From Parvibaculum lavamentivorans DS-1 (GTDB taxonomy: Bacteria; Pseudomonadota; Alphaproteobacteria; Parvibaculales; Parvibaculaceae), in the NCBI RefSeq assembly GCF_000017565.1, contig NC_009719.1:1054001-1118000 (forward strand): a stretch of 64,000 bases of DNA. The letters are read 5' to 3'. Under the pieces are notes generated by a model. That model saw nothing but the letters and a program-made list of their open reading frames with translations. It made no database searches and had not been told where the DNA came from. Positions within the stretch are counted from its first letter, which is position 1. Every line of letters starts with the position of its first letter. Below are positions 43,426 to 51,140 of this stretch, one piece after another. The position numbers were made by a program, and so were the translations under genes.

Positions 43426-45735
43426 ATGAGCAGTACGAAGAGACTCTGGACCCTGCTCGGGGTCCTGCTTGTGGTGTCGTTCAGCGTACTCCTGTGGAGC
43501 GGTACGCAGATCTACGAGAAATCGCCGCCCATGCCGGACAATGTGGTGGCGTCGGACGGCAGCCTGATCTATTCGCGCGCCGAGATCGAAAAAGGGCGGC
43601 AGGTCTGGCAATCGATGGGCGGCATGCAACTCGGCTCGATCTGGGGCCATGGCGGCTATGTCGCGCCCGACTGGAGCGCGGACTGGCTGCACCGCGAACT
43701 GACCGCGATGCTCGATGCCTGGGCAAGGGCGGATTTCGGTGCCGATGATTTCGCCTCGCTGAACGAGGAACAGAAATCCGCGCTGCAGGGACGGCTGCGC
43801 GGTCAGGTAAGAGCGAACACCTTCGATCCCGAAACACGCACGATCACGCTGAGCCCGGAGCGGGCGGCGGCGATCCGCGAAGTGTCCAGCCATTACGAGA
43901 GCCTGTTCGGCGACGATCCGGCGACGGCCGAACTTCGCGAAGCCTATGCGATGAAAAACGGCACCGTGCCGGATGCGGAACACCGGCGCGTGCTCTCGGC
44001 CTTCTTCTGGTGGACCTCATGGGCGACCGTGACGCACCGGCCGAACGACACCATCACCTATACCAACAACTGGCCGAGCGAGCCGCTCGTGGACAACCGG
44101 CCGCCGCCCAGCACCTTCCTCTGGTCGGCCTTCAGCGTGCTCTTCCTGCTCGCCGGTATCGCGCTGCTCGGGTGGCACTATGCCGTCACGCATGAGCGCG
44201 ACGAGAGCTACCGGATGCCGGAATTCGATCCGATGCGGAGCCTCAAGGCGACGCCGTCCATGCTGGCGACGGCCAAATATTTCTGGGTGCTGCTCGCGCT
44301 TTTCCTCGTGCAGATCCTGCTCGGCGCGATGACGGCGCATTACCAGATCGAGGGCCAGCTCGTTTACGGCTACGAGATGGCGGAGATACTGCCCTATTCG
44401 ATTACACGAACATGGCACACGCAGCTTGCGGTGCTGTGGATCGCGGTCGCCTGGCTCGGCACCGGACTCTATATCGGACCGGCAATCTCCGGCTACGAGC
44501 CGCCTTTCCAGCGGCTCGGCGTCAACGTGCTGTGGGTCTGCCTGCTCGTGATCGTGGTCGGCTCCTTTGCCGGCCAGTGGTTCGCGGTGATGCAGATTCT
44601 GGGACTCGACAACAATTTCTGGTTCGGTCATCAGGGCTGGGAATATGCCGATATGGGCCGCTTCTGGCAGTGGTTCCTGTTCATCGGTCTGATGCTCTGG
44701 CTGGTGCTGGTCGGGCGCGCGCTCTGGCCGACGCTGATGCAGAAATCGGAATCGCGCTCGATCGTCGGCCTGCTCTTCCTCTCCACCGTCGCCATCGGGC
44801 TCTTCTTCGCCGCGGCGTTGATGTGGGGCGAGCACACGCATCTCTCCATGGTGGAATACTGGCGCTGGTGGCTGGTGCATCTCTGGGTCGAGGGCTTCTT
44901 CGAGGTCTTCGCGACGGCAGTCATCGCCTTCCTGTTCACGCGTCTCGGCCTGCTGCAGGTCGGCACCGCGACGGTCGCCGTGCTCTTCGCGACCATCGTC
45001 TTCATGGCGGGAGGCGTGCTCGGCACGCTGCATCATCTCTACTTCGCGGGTTCGCCGACGCCGGTACTGGCTCTCGGCGCCAGCTTTTCCGCGCTCGAAG
45101 TGGTGCCGCTCGCCTATATCGGCTTCGAGGCCTACCACACCTGGCGGCTCAGCGGCGCGACGTCGTGGATGCGGCGCTATCGCTGGCCGGTGATGTTCTT
45201 CCTTGCCGTCTCGTTCTGGAATCTCGTCGGCGCCGGGCTCTTCGGTTTCCTCATCAACCCGCCGCTGTCGCTTTACTATATGCAAGGCCTCAATCTCACG
45301 CCGCTGCATGGCCACACGGCGCTGTTCGGCGTCTATGGCATGCTCGGCATCGGCCTGGTGCTGTTCTGCCTGCGCGGCATGAAGCCCAATCTCGCCTGGC
45401 ATGAGGGACTGCTCAAGACGAGCTTCTGGTGCCTCAATATCGGCCTCGCGCTGATGGCGCTGCTCACGCTTCTGCCGCTCGGCGTGCTGCAGCTCTTCGC
45501 TTCGCTCGAGCATGGCTATGCCTATGCCCGTTCGGCCGAGTTCATGCAGCAGCCGCTGGTGGACCTGCTCGTGTGGATGCGGGTGCCGGGCGACACGATC
45601 TTCTCGATCGGCGCGCTGGCGCTTGCGGTCTTCGTGGCGGGGCTCTGGCTCTTCCCGAAGCCGGAAGGCCAGGAAGCCGTGCCGGAAACGCCGCGCACGA
45701 AGGTGAAGGCGGAACCGGCCGGCGGCGCGGAGTGA
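43426..45735 (+). CDS. norZ: quinol-dependent nitric oxide reductase (qNor)
   Basis: A 769-residue membrane enzyme reducing 2 NO to N2O with electrons from quinol. Unlike cNor it carries the fused N-terminal NorC-like domain without a haem c motif (about 1-220), then about 12 more helices with haem and FeB ligands: WHTQLAVLWIAVAWLGTGLY, VHLWVEGFFEVFATA, GTLHHLYFAGSP and HGHTALFGVYGM. Length matches qNor (about 760). ATG at 43426 has AAGGAG about nine bases upstream; the frame opens earlier but has no such site. An NsrR palindrome lies about 280 bases upstream. Followed in line by the SirB2-like gene. It detoxifies NO or completes NO respiration after NirK. Confidence 0.93.
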   Translation: MSSTKRLWTLLGVLLVVSFSVLLWSGTQIYEKSPPMPDNVVASDGSLIYSRAEIEKGRQVWQSMGGMQLGSIWGHGGYVAPDWSADWLHRELTAMLDAWARADFGADDFASLNEEQKSALQGRLRGQVRANTFDPETRTITLSPERAAAIREVSSHYESLFGDDPATAELREAYAMKNGTVPDAEHRRVLSAFFWWTSWATVTHRPNDTITYTNNWPSEPLVDNRPPPSTFLWSAFSVLFLLAGIALLGWHYAVTHERDESYRMPEFDPMRSLKATPSMLATAKYFWVLLALFLVQILLGAMTAHYQIEGQLVYGYEMAEILPYSITRTWHTQLAVLWIAVAWLGTGLYIGPAISGYEPPFQRLGVNVLWVCLLVIVVGSFAGQWFAVMQILGLDNNFWFGHQGWEYADMGRFWQWFLFIGLMLWLVLVGRALWPTLMQKSESRSIVGLLFLSTVAIGLFFAAALMWGEHTHLSMVEYWRWWLVHLWVEGFFEVFATAVIAFLFTRLGLLQVGTATVAVLFATIVFMAGGVLGTLHHLYFAGSPTPVLALGASFSALEVVPLAYIGFEAYHTWRLSGATSWMRRYRWPVMFFLAVSFWNLVGAGLFGFLINPPLSLYYMQGLNLTPLHGHTALFGVYGMLGIGLVLFCLRGMKPNLAWHEGLLKTSFWCLNIGLALMALLTLLPLGVLQLFASLEHGYAYARSAEFMQQPLVDLLVWMRVPGDTIFSIGALALAVFVAGLWLFPKPEGQEAVPETPRTKVKAEPAGGAE

Positions 45736-45772
45736 GGCAGAGAAAAACAGGAATGGCGGGCCGGAGCGCGGC

Positions 45773-46183
45773 ATGATCGAGTTCTATGCCGAGATCCGGC
45801 TCGTCCATATCTGGAGCGTGATCGCGAGCGGTTCGCTCTTCGCCATGCGCGGGCTTGCGCTCTTTGCGGGCGCTGGCGGAACGGGGGAGCGCCTCGCCAT
45901 GGCGGCGCCGGTCCGTCTCCTCTCCTACACGATCGACACGGTGCTGCTCACCGCCGCGCTGATGCTGATGACGATCGTACAGCAATATCCCTTCATCGAT
46001 CACTGGCTGACCGTGAAGGTCGTGTTGCTCGTGGTCTATATCGCGCTCGGCATGATGGCCTTCCGCTTCGGGCGGACGAGGGGCCAGCGGATCGGCGCCT
46101 TCGCGGCGGCGCTCGCGGTCTTCCTCTATATCGTCTCGGTGGCGCTGGCGCATGACCCGGCTGGCATCTTCAGCAGCCTCTAG
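45773..46183 (+). CDS. SirB2-like small membrane protein
   Basis: A 136-residue protein with four hydrophobic helices, matching the SirB2 family pattern (YAEIRLVHIWSVIASGSLF, LLSYTIDTVLLTAALML, YPFIDHWLTVKVVLLVVYI). The family is named after a Salmonella invasion regulator, but its biochemical role is unknown. Conserved His in the helices suggest haem binding (inference). GGAG lies seven bases before the ATG. It starts 38 bases after norZ on the same strand, so it is probably co-expressed with the NO reductase. It converges with nnrS. Confidence 0.78.
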   Translation: MIEFYAEIRLVHIWSVIASGSLFAMRGLALFAGAGGTGERLAMAAPVRLLSYTIDTVLLTAALMLMTIVQQYPFIDHWLTVKVVLLVVYIALGMMAFRFGRTRGQRIGAFAAALAVFLYIVSVALAHDPAGIFSSL

Positions 46184-46185
46184 CC

Positions 46186-47355
46186 TCAGCGACGGATATA
46201 GAGCGGCAGGTAGAGCGCGGCGAAGAGAAGGAAGGCCGCGATCCAGGCGCCGCCCGCAAGATCGAGCGCGGCGGCATAGGAGCCGTCCGCAAAAGGCGCG
46301 GCGAGACGCGCAAGCGCCGCCACCAGCACCAGAAGATAGCAGATCAGCGTGCCGCGCCCGGCGGTGAGCTCGCGCTTGCTGTGGCCGAGGCTCGCCCGCG
46401 TCATCACGGCGAGGATCATCGTGCCCATGGCGCCGACCGTCAGCGCATGGATGGCGATGGTGGCAAGCTCCGGCCGCCAGGCGGCGAGGCCGAGCAGGGC
46501 AAGTCCCAGCGGCAGCCAGGCATAGCCGATATGAAGGATCCAGAGCAGCGGTTCCTCCCGCGTCGCCGCGCCCCGCCAGCGTGCGAGCCGCAGCGCATGG
46601 GCGCCCGAGGCGATAAGCAGTCCCGCACCGGAGACCGCGTTCAGTCCGCTCGCCACCCATATCAGCAGCGCCGCGAGACCGATCAGCATCGCCGCAAGAT
46701 CGAAACGGTCGAAAGGCGCCGGCATCTCGTCGGCCTTGCGGCGGCGAAGCCAGTTCGCCGTGAAGCTCGGAATGATGCGGCCGCCGATCAGCGTGATCAG
46801 CATGACCACGACGGCGATGGCGAGACGCTTGCCCGCATCCTCCCATTCGTAATGCCCGAAGGCCCCCGCATGGATCATCGCATTGGCGGCAATGAGCACG
46901 GCAAGTGCGGCGAGCACCGGAAGGTTGCGCCAGTTGCGCCCGGCAAGAATCTCGCGCGCGACCACGGCGGCGAAGACGATGAGAAAGGAGAGATCGACAG
47001 CCGCGGCAAGGCCCGGCCCGAGAACGGCCGAGAAGGCGATGGCCGCGCGCCCTGCGATCCAGAGCAGCACGAGGCCGCCGAGCGGCCAGCCCTGCAGCGG
47101 CAGACGGCCGGTCCAGTTCGGTATGGCCGTGAGCAGAAAGCCCGCAATCGCCGCCGTGACGAAACCGAACAGTAATTCGTGGAAATGCCAGACGACGGGC
47201 GAAAATGCCGTCGGCAGGTCGACGGTGCCGCGCAGCATCAGGATCCACAGCACCATGGCGAAGGCGGCCCAGAGGCCGGCCGCAAGGAAGAAGGGCCGGA
47301 AGCCCGCCGAGAGAAGCGGCCAGGCATCGGCCGAGGCATAACGCGGCACCGGCAT
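46186..47355 (-). CDS. nnrS: NnrS-family haem/copper membrane protein
   Basis: A 389-residue protein with about 12 membrane helices. Conserved stretches are SAGFRPFFLAAGLWA, VVWHFHELLFGFVTAAIAGF, MIHAGAFGHYEW, IGGRIIPSFTANWL and AIHALTVGAMGTMILAVMTRASLGH. NnrS proteins contain haem and copper and help cells withstand NO-derived iron stress; they are usually under NO-responsive control. ATG at 47355; no strong ribosome site was seen. Only 50 bases separate it from the divergent small membrane protein, so the two share a promoter region. Confidence 0.9.
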   Translation of the reverse strand: MPVPRYASADAWPLLSAGFRPFFLAAGLWAAFAMVLWILMLRGTVDLPTAFSPVVWHFHELLFGFVTAAIAGFLLTAIPNWTGRLPLQGWPLGGLVLLWIAGRAAIAFSAVLGPGLAAAVDLSFLIVFAAVVAREILAGRNWRNLPVLAALAVLIAANAMIHAGAFGHYEWEDAGKRLAIAVVVMLITLIGGRIIPSFTANWLRRRKADEMPAPFDRFDLAAMLIGLAALLIWVASGLNAVSGAGLLIASGAHALRLARWRGAATREEPLLWILHIGYAWLPLGLALLGLAAWRPELATIAIHALTVGAMGTMILAVMTRASLGHSKRELTAGRGTLICYLLVLVAALARLAAPFADGSYAAALDLAGGAWIAAFLLFAALYLPLYIRR

Positions 47356-47405
47356 ATCAGCGCGTGCGCGCGAGGGTTGCGCGTCCTATTCTGGCGGACG
47401 ATTTC

Positions 47406-47900
47406 ATGCCGCGGAGACATCCCTTGGACGATATTGCCATTGCCCGTGCTCTCCATGTTCTCGCGTTGGTTCACTGGATCGGCGGCGTGACGCTCGTCAC
47501 CCTCGTGATCCTACCAGCCGTCGCACGTTTCTCCGAACCGCAACGCCGCGCGGCGTTGTTCGAGGAAATCGAAGGCCGCTTTGCCTTTCAGGCGAAAATC
47601 GCCGTCACGCTGGCAGGCCTCAGCGGCTTCTACATGACCTGGCGGCTCGAGGCATGGGACCGCTTCGGGGATCCCGCCTTCTGGTGGATGCATGCGATGC
47701 TGCTTGTATGGGCGCTCTTCACCTTCGTCCTCTTCGTCGCCGAGCCGCTTTTCCTTCACGACTGGTTTCGCCGCCGCGCCGCCCGCGATGCGGAGAGCAC
47801 CTTCGCGCTGGTGCTCCGCTTTCACCGCGTCCTGCTGACGCTCAGTCTCCTGACGATTGCGGGCGCGGTGCTGGGCGGCCATGGCAGCTTCCTGTTCTGA
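47406..47900 (+). CDS. four-helix integral membrane protein, CopD-like in pattern
   Basis: A 164-residue hydrophobic protein with four predicted helices (about 10-35, 55-75, 85-110 and 135-160) and His residues in or near them (VHWIGGVTLVTLVILP, WWMHAMLLVW, LRFHRVLLTL). Its role is unknown. The position between nnrS and pseudoazurin/nirK implies a part in denitrification or NO defence. Start uncertain: ATG at 47406 is chosen; TTG at 47424 with GCGGAG eight bases upstream is an alternative, and the longer frame is the shadow of nnrS. Confidence 0.68.
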   Translation: MPRRHPLDDIAIARALHVLALVHWIGGVTLVTLVILPAVARFSEPQRRAALFEEIEGRFAFQAKIAVTLAGLSGFYMTWRLEAWDRFGDPAFWWMHAMLLVWALFTFVLFVAEPLFLHDWFRRRAARDAESTFALVLRFHRVLLTLSLLTIAGAVLGGHGSFLF

Positions 47901-47909
47901 TCCGGGCGG

Positions 47910-48362
47910 TCAGGGCGCTGCTTTCTCCAGCAGTTCCGCCATGACCGCGCGCGCCTTGCCGGGATGCTTCACCTCGGCTGCTGCATCGAGATTGACGGCT
48001 GCATCGCCCACCACCACGATGCCCACCATGCCCATGGCATAATGCGGCAGGCACTTGTAGCCATAGACGCCTTCCTCGCTGAACGTCACCGTGACGGCCT
48101 CGTTCATCTTGCCCTTGAAGGGCGCGGCGCCGGACGGGAGCATGGCGGCGATGCTCTCCGCATTGTGGCTGCGATCCGTCGGCACGAAGGTCACCGTGTC
48201 GCCGGGCGCGACTTCCAGCCAGGCAGGCTCGAAGACCATTGCGCCGGCCTCGCCGCGATTGAGCATCCGGACCTCATGTTCCGCCGCGAACACCGGAGTG
48301 GCACCGGATGCGAGGCCGAGCAGGGCGGCGGCGAGGGCGAGGACTTTCGGTTCGATTTTCAT
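47910..48362 (-). CDS. pseudoazurin (blue copper electron carrier)
   Basis: A 150-residue periplasmic cupredoxin. After the signal peptide (about 1-27, ending VFAA), the type 1 copper ligands are H66 (DRSHNAE), C104, H107 and M112 ([11 protein letters not shown]). The spacing (38 between the first His and Cys, then +3 and +8) matches pseudoazurin. It donates electrons to NirK, whose gene lies immediately upstream on the same strand. AAGGA lies only two bases from the ATG at 48368 but eight from the ATG at 48362, so the latter is preferred. Confidence 0.9.
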   Translation of the reverse strand: MKIEPKVLALAAALLGLASGATPVFAAEHEVRMLNRGEAGAMVFEPAWLEVAPGDTVTFVPTDRSHNAESIAAMLPSGAAPFKGKMNEAVTVTFSEEGVYGYKCLPHYAMGMVGIVVVGDAAVNLDAAAEVKHPGKARAVMAELLEKAAP

Positions 48363-48388
48363 TTTCATGTTCCTTGTCTGAGCGGAGT

Positions 48389-48419
48389 CTCGCGGACAGG
48401 CTGTCTGCCCGTCCGCGAG
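48389..48419. other. hairpin between nirK and the pseudoazurin gene
   Basis: A perfect 9-bp stem (CTCGCGGAC 48389-48397, GTCCGCGAG 48411-48419) with a 13-base loop and no T tract on the minus strand. It may stabilise or partly stop the nirK transcript and so set the ratio of the two copper proteins. Confidence 0.45.
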
Positions 48420-48439
48420 CCCCCCGGTGAGCGGCGCTG

Positions 48440-49492
48440 TCAGTGACCAGCCATGCTGAGTTCGGCGTCGCCCGTATTGAAGATCGCGGTATCGGCGGGC
48501 CCTTCGACTTCGATCATGGCGACAAGGCCGCGTTCCAGCCGGGAGAGTGCATGATCGACGAGGAGGTAACGGCCCGGCACGTCGAAGGTGACCTCGGCCA
48601 CCGTCGCGCCGCCGGGGGCGACCGTTACCGTCTGCACATCGAGAGAGGCGGGGCTCGTCAGCGAGCCATGCGTGTAGACCTTGTCCATGATCTCGCCGAT
48701 GACGTGGAAGCTGGAGGTCTTGTTCGGACCGCCGACGCCGAAATAGATGCGGACCGTTTCGCCGGTCTTCGCCTTGATCGCGTTGTCGCCGGCCAGCGCG
48801 CCGACCGCGCCGTTGAAGACGTAATATTCCGGCTTCTCGTCGAGCAGCTTGTCGTAATCGGTGAAGGCTTCGCCCTTCTCGCCATAGGCAAGCTCGGTAT
48901 AGACCTCGCCCTGCATGACATAGAGTTCGCGGTCGACAGGCGGCAGGCCGCCTTCCGGCTCGACCAGGATCAGCCCGTACATGCCGGCCTGGATGTGATC
49001 GGCCACCATCGGCGTGGCGCAGTGATAGACATAGATGCCGGGGTTCAGCGCCTTGAAACTGAAGCCGCTATGCTCGCCGGGCGCCGTCTGCGTCGCCACC
49101 GCGCCGCCGCCGGGTCCCGTCACCGCGTGAAAGTCGACGGAGTGGAACATGGTGCTGTCTTCGGCATTGCTGAAGGCGACGTCGATTGTGTCGCCCACGC
49201 GTGCCCGCACGAAGGGGCCGGGCACCGTGCCGTTGAAGGTCCAGAAGCGGAAGGTGGTGCCGTCCGCGAGTTCCGCCTCGCGTTCGATGGTTTGCAGTTC
49301 CAGCTTGATCGTCGCCGCATGGTCGCGGGCGATGGGAGCCGGAACGGTCGTGGGGTCGAGAGCGATGGAGGTGAGGGCCGCCCCGGCCTCGGTGTCCGCT
49401 GCCGGATCGGCGGCAACGGCGCCGATGGAGAGGCTGGCGAGCAGCGCGATGCTGCTTGCGGTGCCGATGAGTGCTTTTCTGAAGGGGCTCAT
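48440..49492 (-). CDS. nirK: copper-containing nitrite reductase
   Basis: A 350-residue periplasmic enzyme reducing nitrite to NO. Signal peptide about 1-27. Type 1 copper ligands: H117, C158, H166, M171. Type 2 ligands: H122, H157, H314. The catalytic Asp and His correspond to D120 (FHSVDFH) and H263 (SFHVIG). All are present, so it should be active. ATG at 49492 has AAGGAG about nine bases upstream. An Fnr-type box at 49563-49576 and a TATCTT (-10-like) at 49540-49535 on the minus strand fit a class II activated promoter. Pseudoazurin, its electron donor, follows downstream. No nirV is present here. Confidence 0.95.
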   Translation of the reverse strand: MSPFRKALIGTASSIALLASLSIGAVAADPAADTEAGAALTSIALDPTTVPAPIARDHAATIKLELQTIEREAELADGTTFRFWTFNGTVPGPFVRARVGDTIDVAFSNAEDSTMFHSVDFHAVTGPGGGAVATQTAPGEHSGFSFKALNPGIYVYHCATPMVADHIQAGMYGLILVEPEGGLPPVDRELYVMQGEVYTELAYGEKGEAFTDYDKLLDEKPEYYVFNGAVGALAGDNAIKAKTGETVRIYFGVGGPNKTSSFHVIGEIMDKVYTHGSLTSPASLDVQTVTVAPGGATVAEVTFDVPGRYLLVDHALSRLERGLVAMIEVEGPADTAIFNTGDAELSMAGH

Positions 49493-49562
49493 TTTGCGGT
49501 CTCCTTGACGCGCGTGATCGATGTTGGTGTCCTGAAGATAGGGTCATGACGGTGGCGCCGAT

Positions 49563-49576
49563 TTGCGCTGAAGCAA
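49563..49576. promoter_or_regulatory. Fnr/NnrR-type box between nirK and its regulator
   Basis: TTGCG-CTGA-AGCAA fits the TTG-N8-CAA pattern of Fnr/Dnr/NnrR proteins. Its centre is about 41.5 bases from a predicted nirK start when TATCTT at 49540-49535 is the -10, the classical activating position. It also lies 50 bases before the Crp/Fnr gene, so autoregulation is possible. Confidence 0.7.
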
Positions 49577-49626
49577 TTGCCGGCGAATTCGTCTCGGCGG
49601 TTCACACGGGAAGAGATGAAAAGAAG

Positions 49627-50325
49627 ATGGACACAGCCAGCCGCGTCGGGATCATCCGCGCCGTCCCCCTTTTCGACGGGCTGGACAGGGACGCCCTCGC
49701 CACCGTGGCGGAGGCGGCGCGCGAACAGACTGTCGCGAAAGGAGAAAACCTCTTCGAGCAGGGCGACGAGGCCACGCATTGTTATGTGCTGGGCTGGGGG
49801 CACATCAGGCTCGACCAGGTCACGCCCGACGGACAGAACATCGTGTTGCGGCATATGGGCGCGGGCGACATGATCGGCACTGTCGCCGTGCTCCGCCGCA
49901 TGCCCTTTCCCGCAACGCCGGTGGCGCTGGAAGACAGCCTCGCGCTGAGCTGGAGCGCCCTGCGCTTCGGCGAATTGATGGACCTTCACCCTGTCATCGC
50001 GCGCAACGCGATCGGCGTTGTCGGCGGACGGATCGAGGAGTTGCAGCGCCGTCTGCAGGAGGTCGCCACTCAGCGCGTCGAACAGCGGATCGCGGCCACC
50101 CTTCTGCGGCTGGCAAACCAGACAGGGCGTCGCATTGAGGACGGCATCGAAATCCCTTTTCCGCTGTCCCGTCAGGACCTGGCCGAAATGACGGCGACGA
50201 CGCTGCACACGGTCAGCCGCACACTGTCGGCCTGGGACCATGAAGGCGTGATCGAGTCGCGCCGGTCGAGCCATCTCGTCATCCGCCATCCCCATCGGCT
50301 CGTGGAAATCGCGGAACAGAATTAA
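49627..50325 (+). CDS. Crp/Fnr-family regulator (NnrR/Dnr-like)
   Basis: A 232-residue regulator: cyclic-nucleotide-type sensor fold (about 10-130), long dimer helix (about 125-155) and winged helix (about 165-225; LSRQDLAEMTATTLHTVSRTLSAW contains the recognition helix with E/S/R contacts typical of Fnr-like readers). It lacks the N-terminal Cys cluster of Fnr, which suggests a haem-type NO sensor of the Dnr/NnrR branch (inference). Start: ATG at 49627. The frame opens at 49546, but that would put the Fnr box inside the coding region. Divergent from nirK; likely controls nirK, itself and the small gene downstream. Confidence 0.88.
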   Translation: MDTASRVGIIRAVPLFDGLDRDALATVAEAAREQTVAKGENLFEQGDEATHCYVLGWGHIRLDQVTPDGQNIVLRHMGAGDMIGTVAVLRRMPFPATPVALEDSLALSWSALRFGELMDLHPVIARNAIGVVGGRIEELQRRLQEVATQRVEQRIAATLLRLANQTGRRIEDGIEIPFPLSRQDLAEMTATTLHTVSRTLSAWDHEGVIESRRSSHLVIRHPHRLVEIAEQN

Positions 50326-50332
50326 GCGCGAA

Positions 50333-50346
50333 TTGCGCTTGCGCAA
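50333..50346. promoter_or_regulatory. perfect Fnr/NnrR-type palindrome
   Basis: TTGCGCTTGCGCAA is a perfect 14-base palindrome of the Fnr-family pattern, 60 bases before the ATG at 50407 and 7 bases after the regulator stop. A weak -10 (TAGGCT) lies at the distance expected for activation. Confidence 0.68.
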
Positions 50347-50406
50347 ATGACGCGCGGCGTTCTGCCGCTAGGCTTCCTTCACAACGAATACCGGAGGAGG
50401 AACGGG

Positions 50407-50628
50407 ATGCCGGAGATCGATCTTTCGACCGTGACGGTCGGCGAATGGCTGCGCCGGTGGCCTGAAACGGTGCGGGTCTTTCTGAACTACAAAATGAACT
50501 GTCCGGCTTGTCCGATTGCGCCGTTCATGACGATCGATGAAGCGGCGAGCGAATACAGGGTCGATGCCAATCTCCTGAAGCGCGACTTGATGCAGATGCT
50601 GAAGGAGCGCGCCCCGCAAGAGCGCTAG
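50407..50628 (+). CDS. small DUF1858-type protein with CPAC redox motif
   Basis: A 73-residue cytoplasmic protein resembling the DUF1858 / hybrid-cluster-protein-associated redox disulfide family: TVGEWLRRWPETVRVFLNYKMNCPACPIAPFMTIDEAASEY carries the conserved CPAC pair. The family often sits beside nitrosative-stress genes, and its members may act as thiol switches or iron-sulfur helpers (inference). ATG at 50407 has an excellent GGAGGAGG site; the frame upstream to 50347 runs through the promoter. A perfect Fnr-type palindrome precedes it, so it belongs to the same regulon as nirK. Confidence 0.8.
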   Translation: MPEIDLSTVTVGEWLRRWPETVRVFLNYKMNCPACPIAPFMTIDEAASEYRVDANLLKRDLMQMLKERAPQER

Positions 50629-51013
50629 ACGCCGGATGTGCTCGACCGGCACTTCCATGCGCACGCAAATCCGCTCGGCGAAGCGCTCACCGAGGCGGGG
50701 ACAAGTACCTCGCAAAACGCACCGAAGCAGTTTGTGACGTTAAAGTGACGTTTCGATGACAGTCGTCGTCTTTATCCCCGCTTCAGGACCCGAAAATAAG
50801 TAATCCCCTGCGGATGATGTGAATGACGCACCGCGTCTTTATGGAATTCCTATAACGTCGCGCCCGCTCCCGCCTCGAAATCCTATCCCACCGCATGGCA
50901 TGTAATTGACGCCTGAAGGACGGGGCACCGCTCGGATGCTCGATTAGCATCAATGCCGCGCGCGTTACGTCTGTCTTCCGTGGGCTGAGCTTGTCACCGG
51001 GAAGGAAAACCTC
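50629..51013. other. upstream region of the kdp operon
   Basis: 385 bases without a convincing gene. Two GTGACGTT direct repeats with an 11-base period lie at 50734-50752, and a TATAAC (-10-like) near 50860. No strong terminator for the DUF1858-type gene is visible. Confidence 0.5.
50734..50752 (+). promoter_or_regulatory. direct repeats, candidate KdpE site
   Basis: GTGACGTT at 50734-50741 and 50745-50752, start-to-start 11 bases (one DNA turn). OmpR-type regulators such as KdpE bind head-to-tail repeats with this period, and the kdp operon follows. The sequence differs from the AT-rich E. coli KdpE box. Confidence 0.38.
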
Positions 51014-51103
51014 ATGGCTTTCGACTACACGCTTGCCGGCATCGTGACCGCGGGCCTGCTGCTCTACCTTTTCTACGTGCTCATGCGGCCCGAGCGCTTC
51101 TAG
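51014..51103 (+). CDS. kdpF: KdpF small subunit of the potassium-transporting ATPase
   Basis: A 29-residue single-helix peptide beginning MAFDYTLAG and ending VLMRPERF, the standard KdpF ending. It stabilises the KdpABC complex in the inner membrane. AAGGA lies before the ATG. It is too short for normal gene calling but its position (first in kdp) and sequence are diagnostic. It is followed after 37 bases by kdpB rather than kdpA. Confidence 0.88.
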   Translation: MAFDYTLAGIVTAGLLLYLFYVLMRPERF

Positions 51104-51140
51104 AACCGCATCCTTGAACTGATTTCACGGAGTTATGCCG

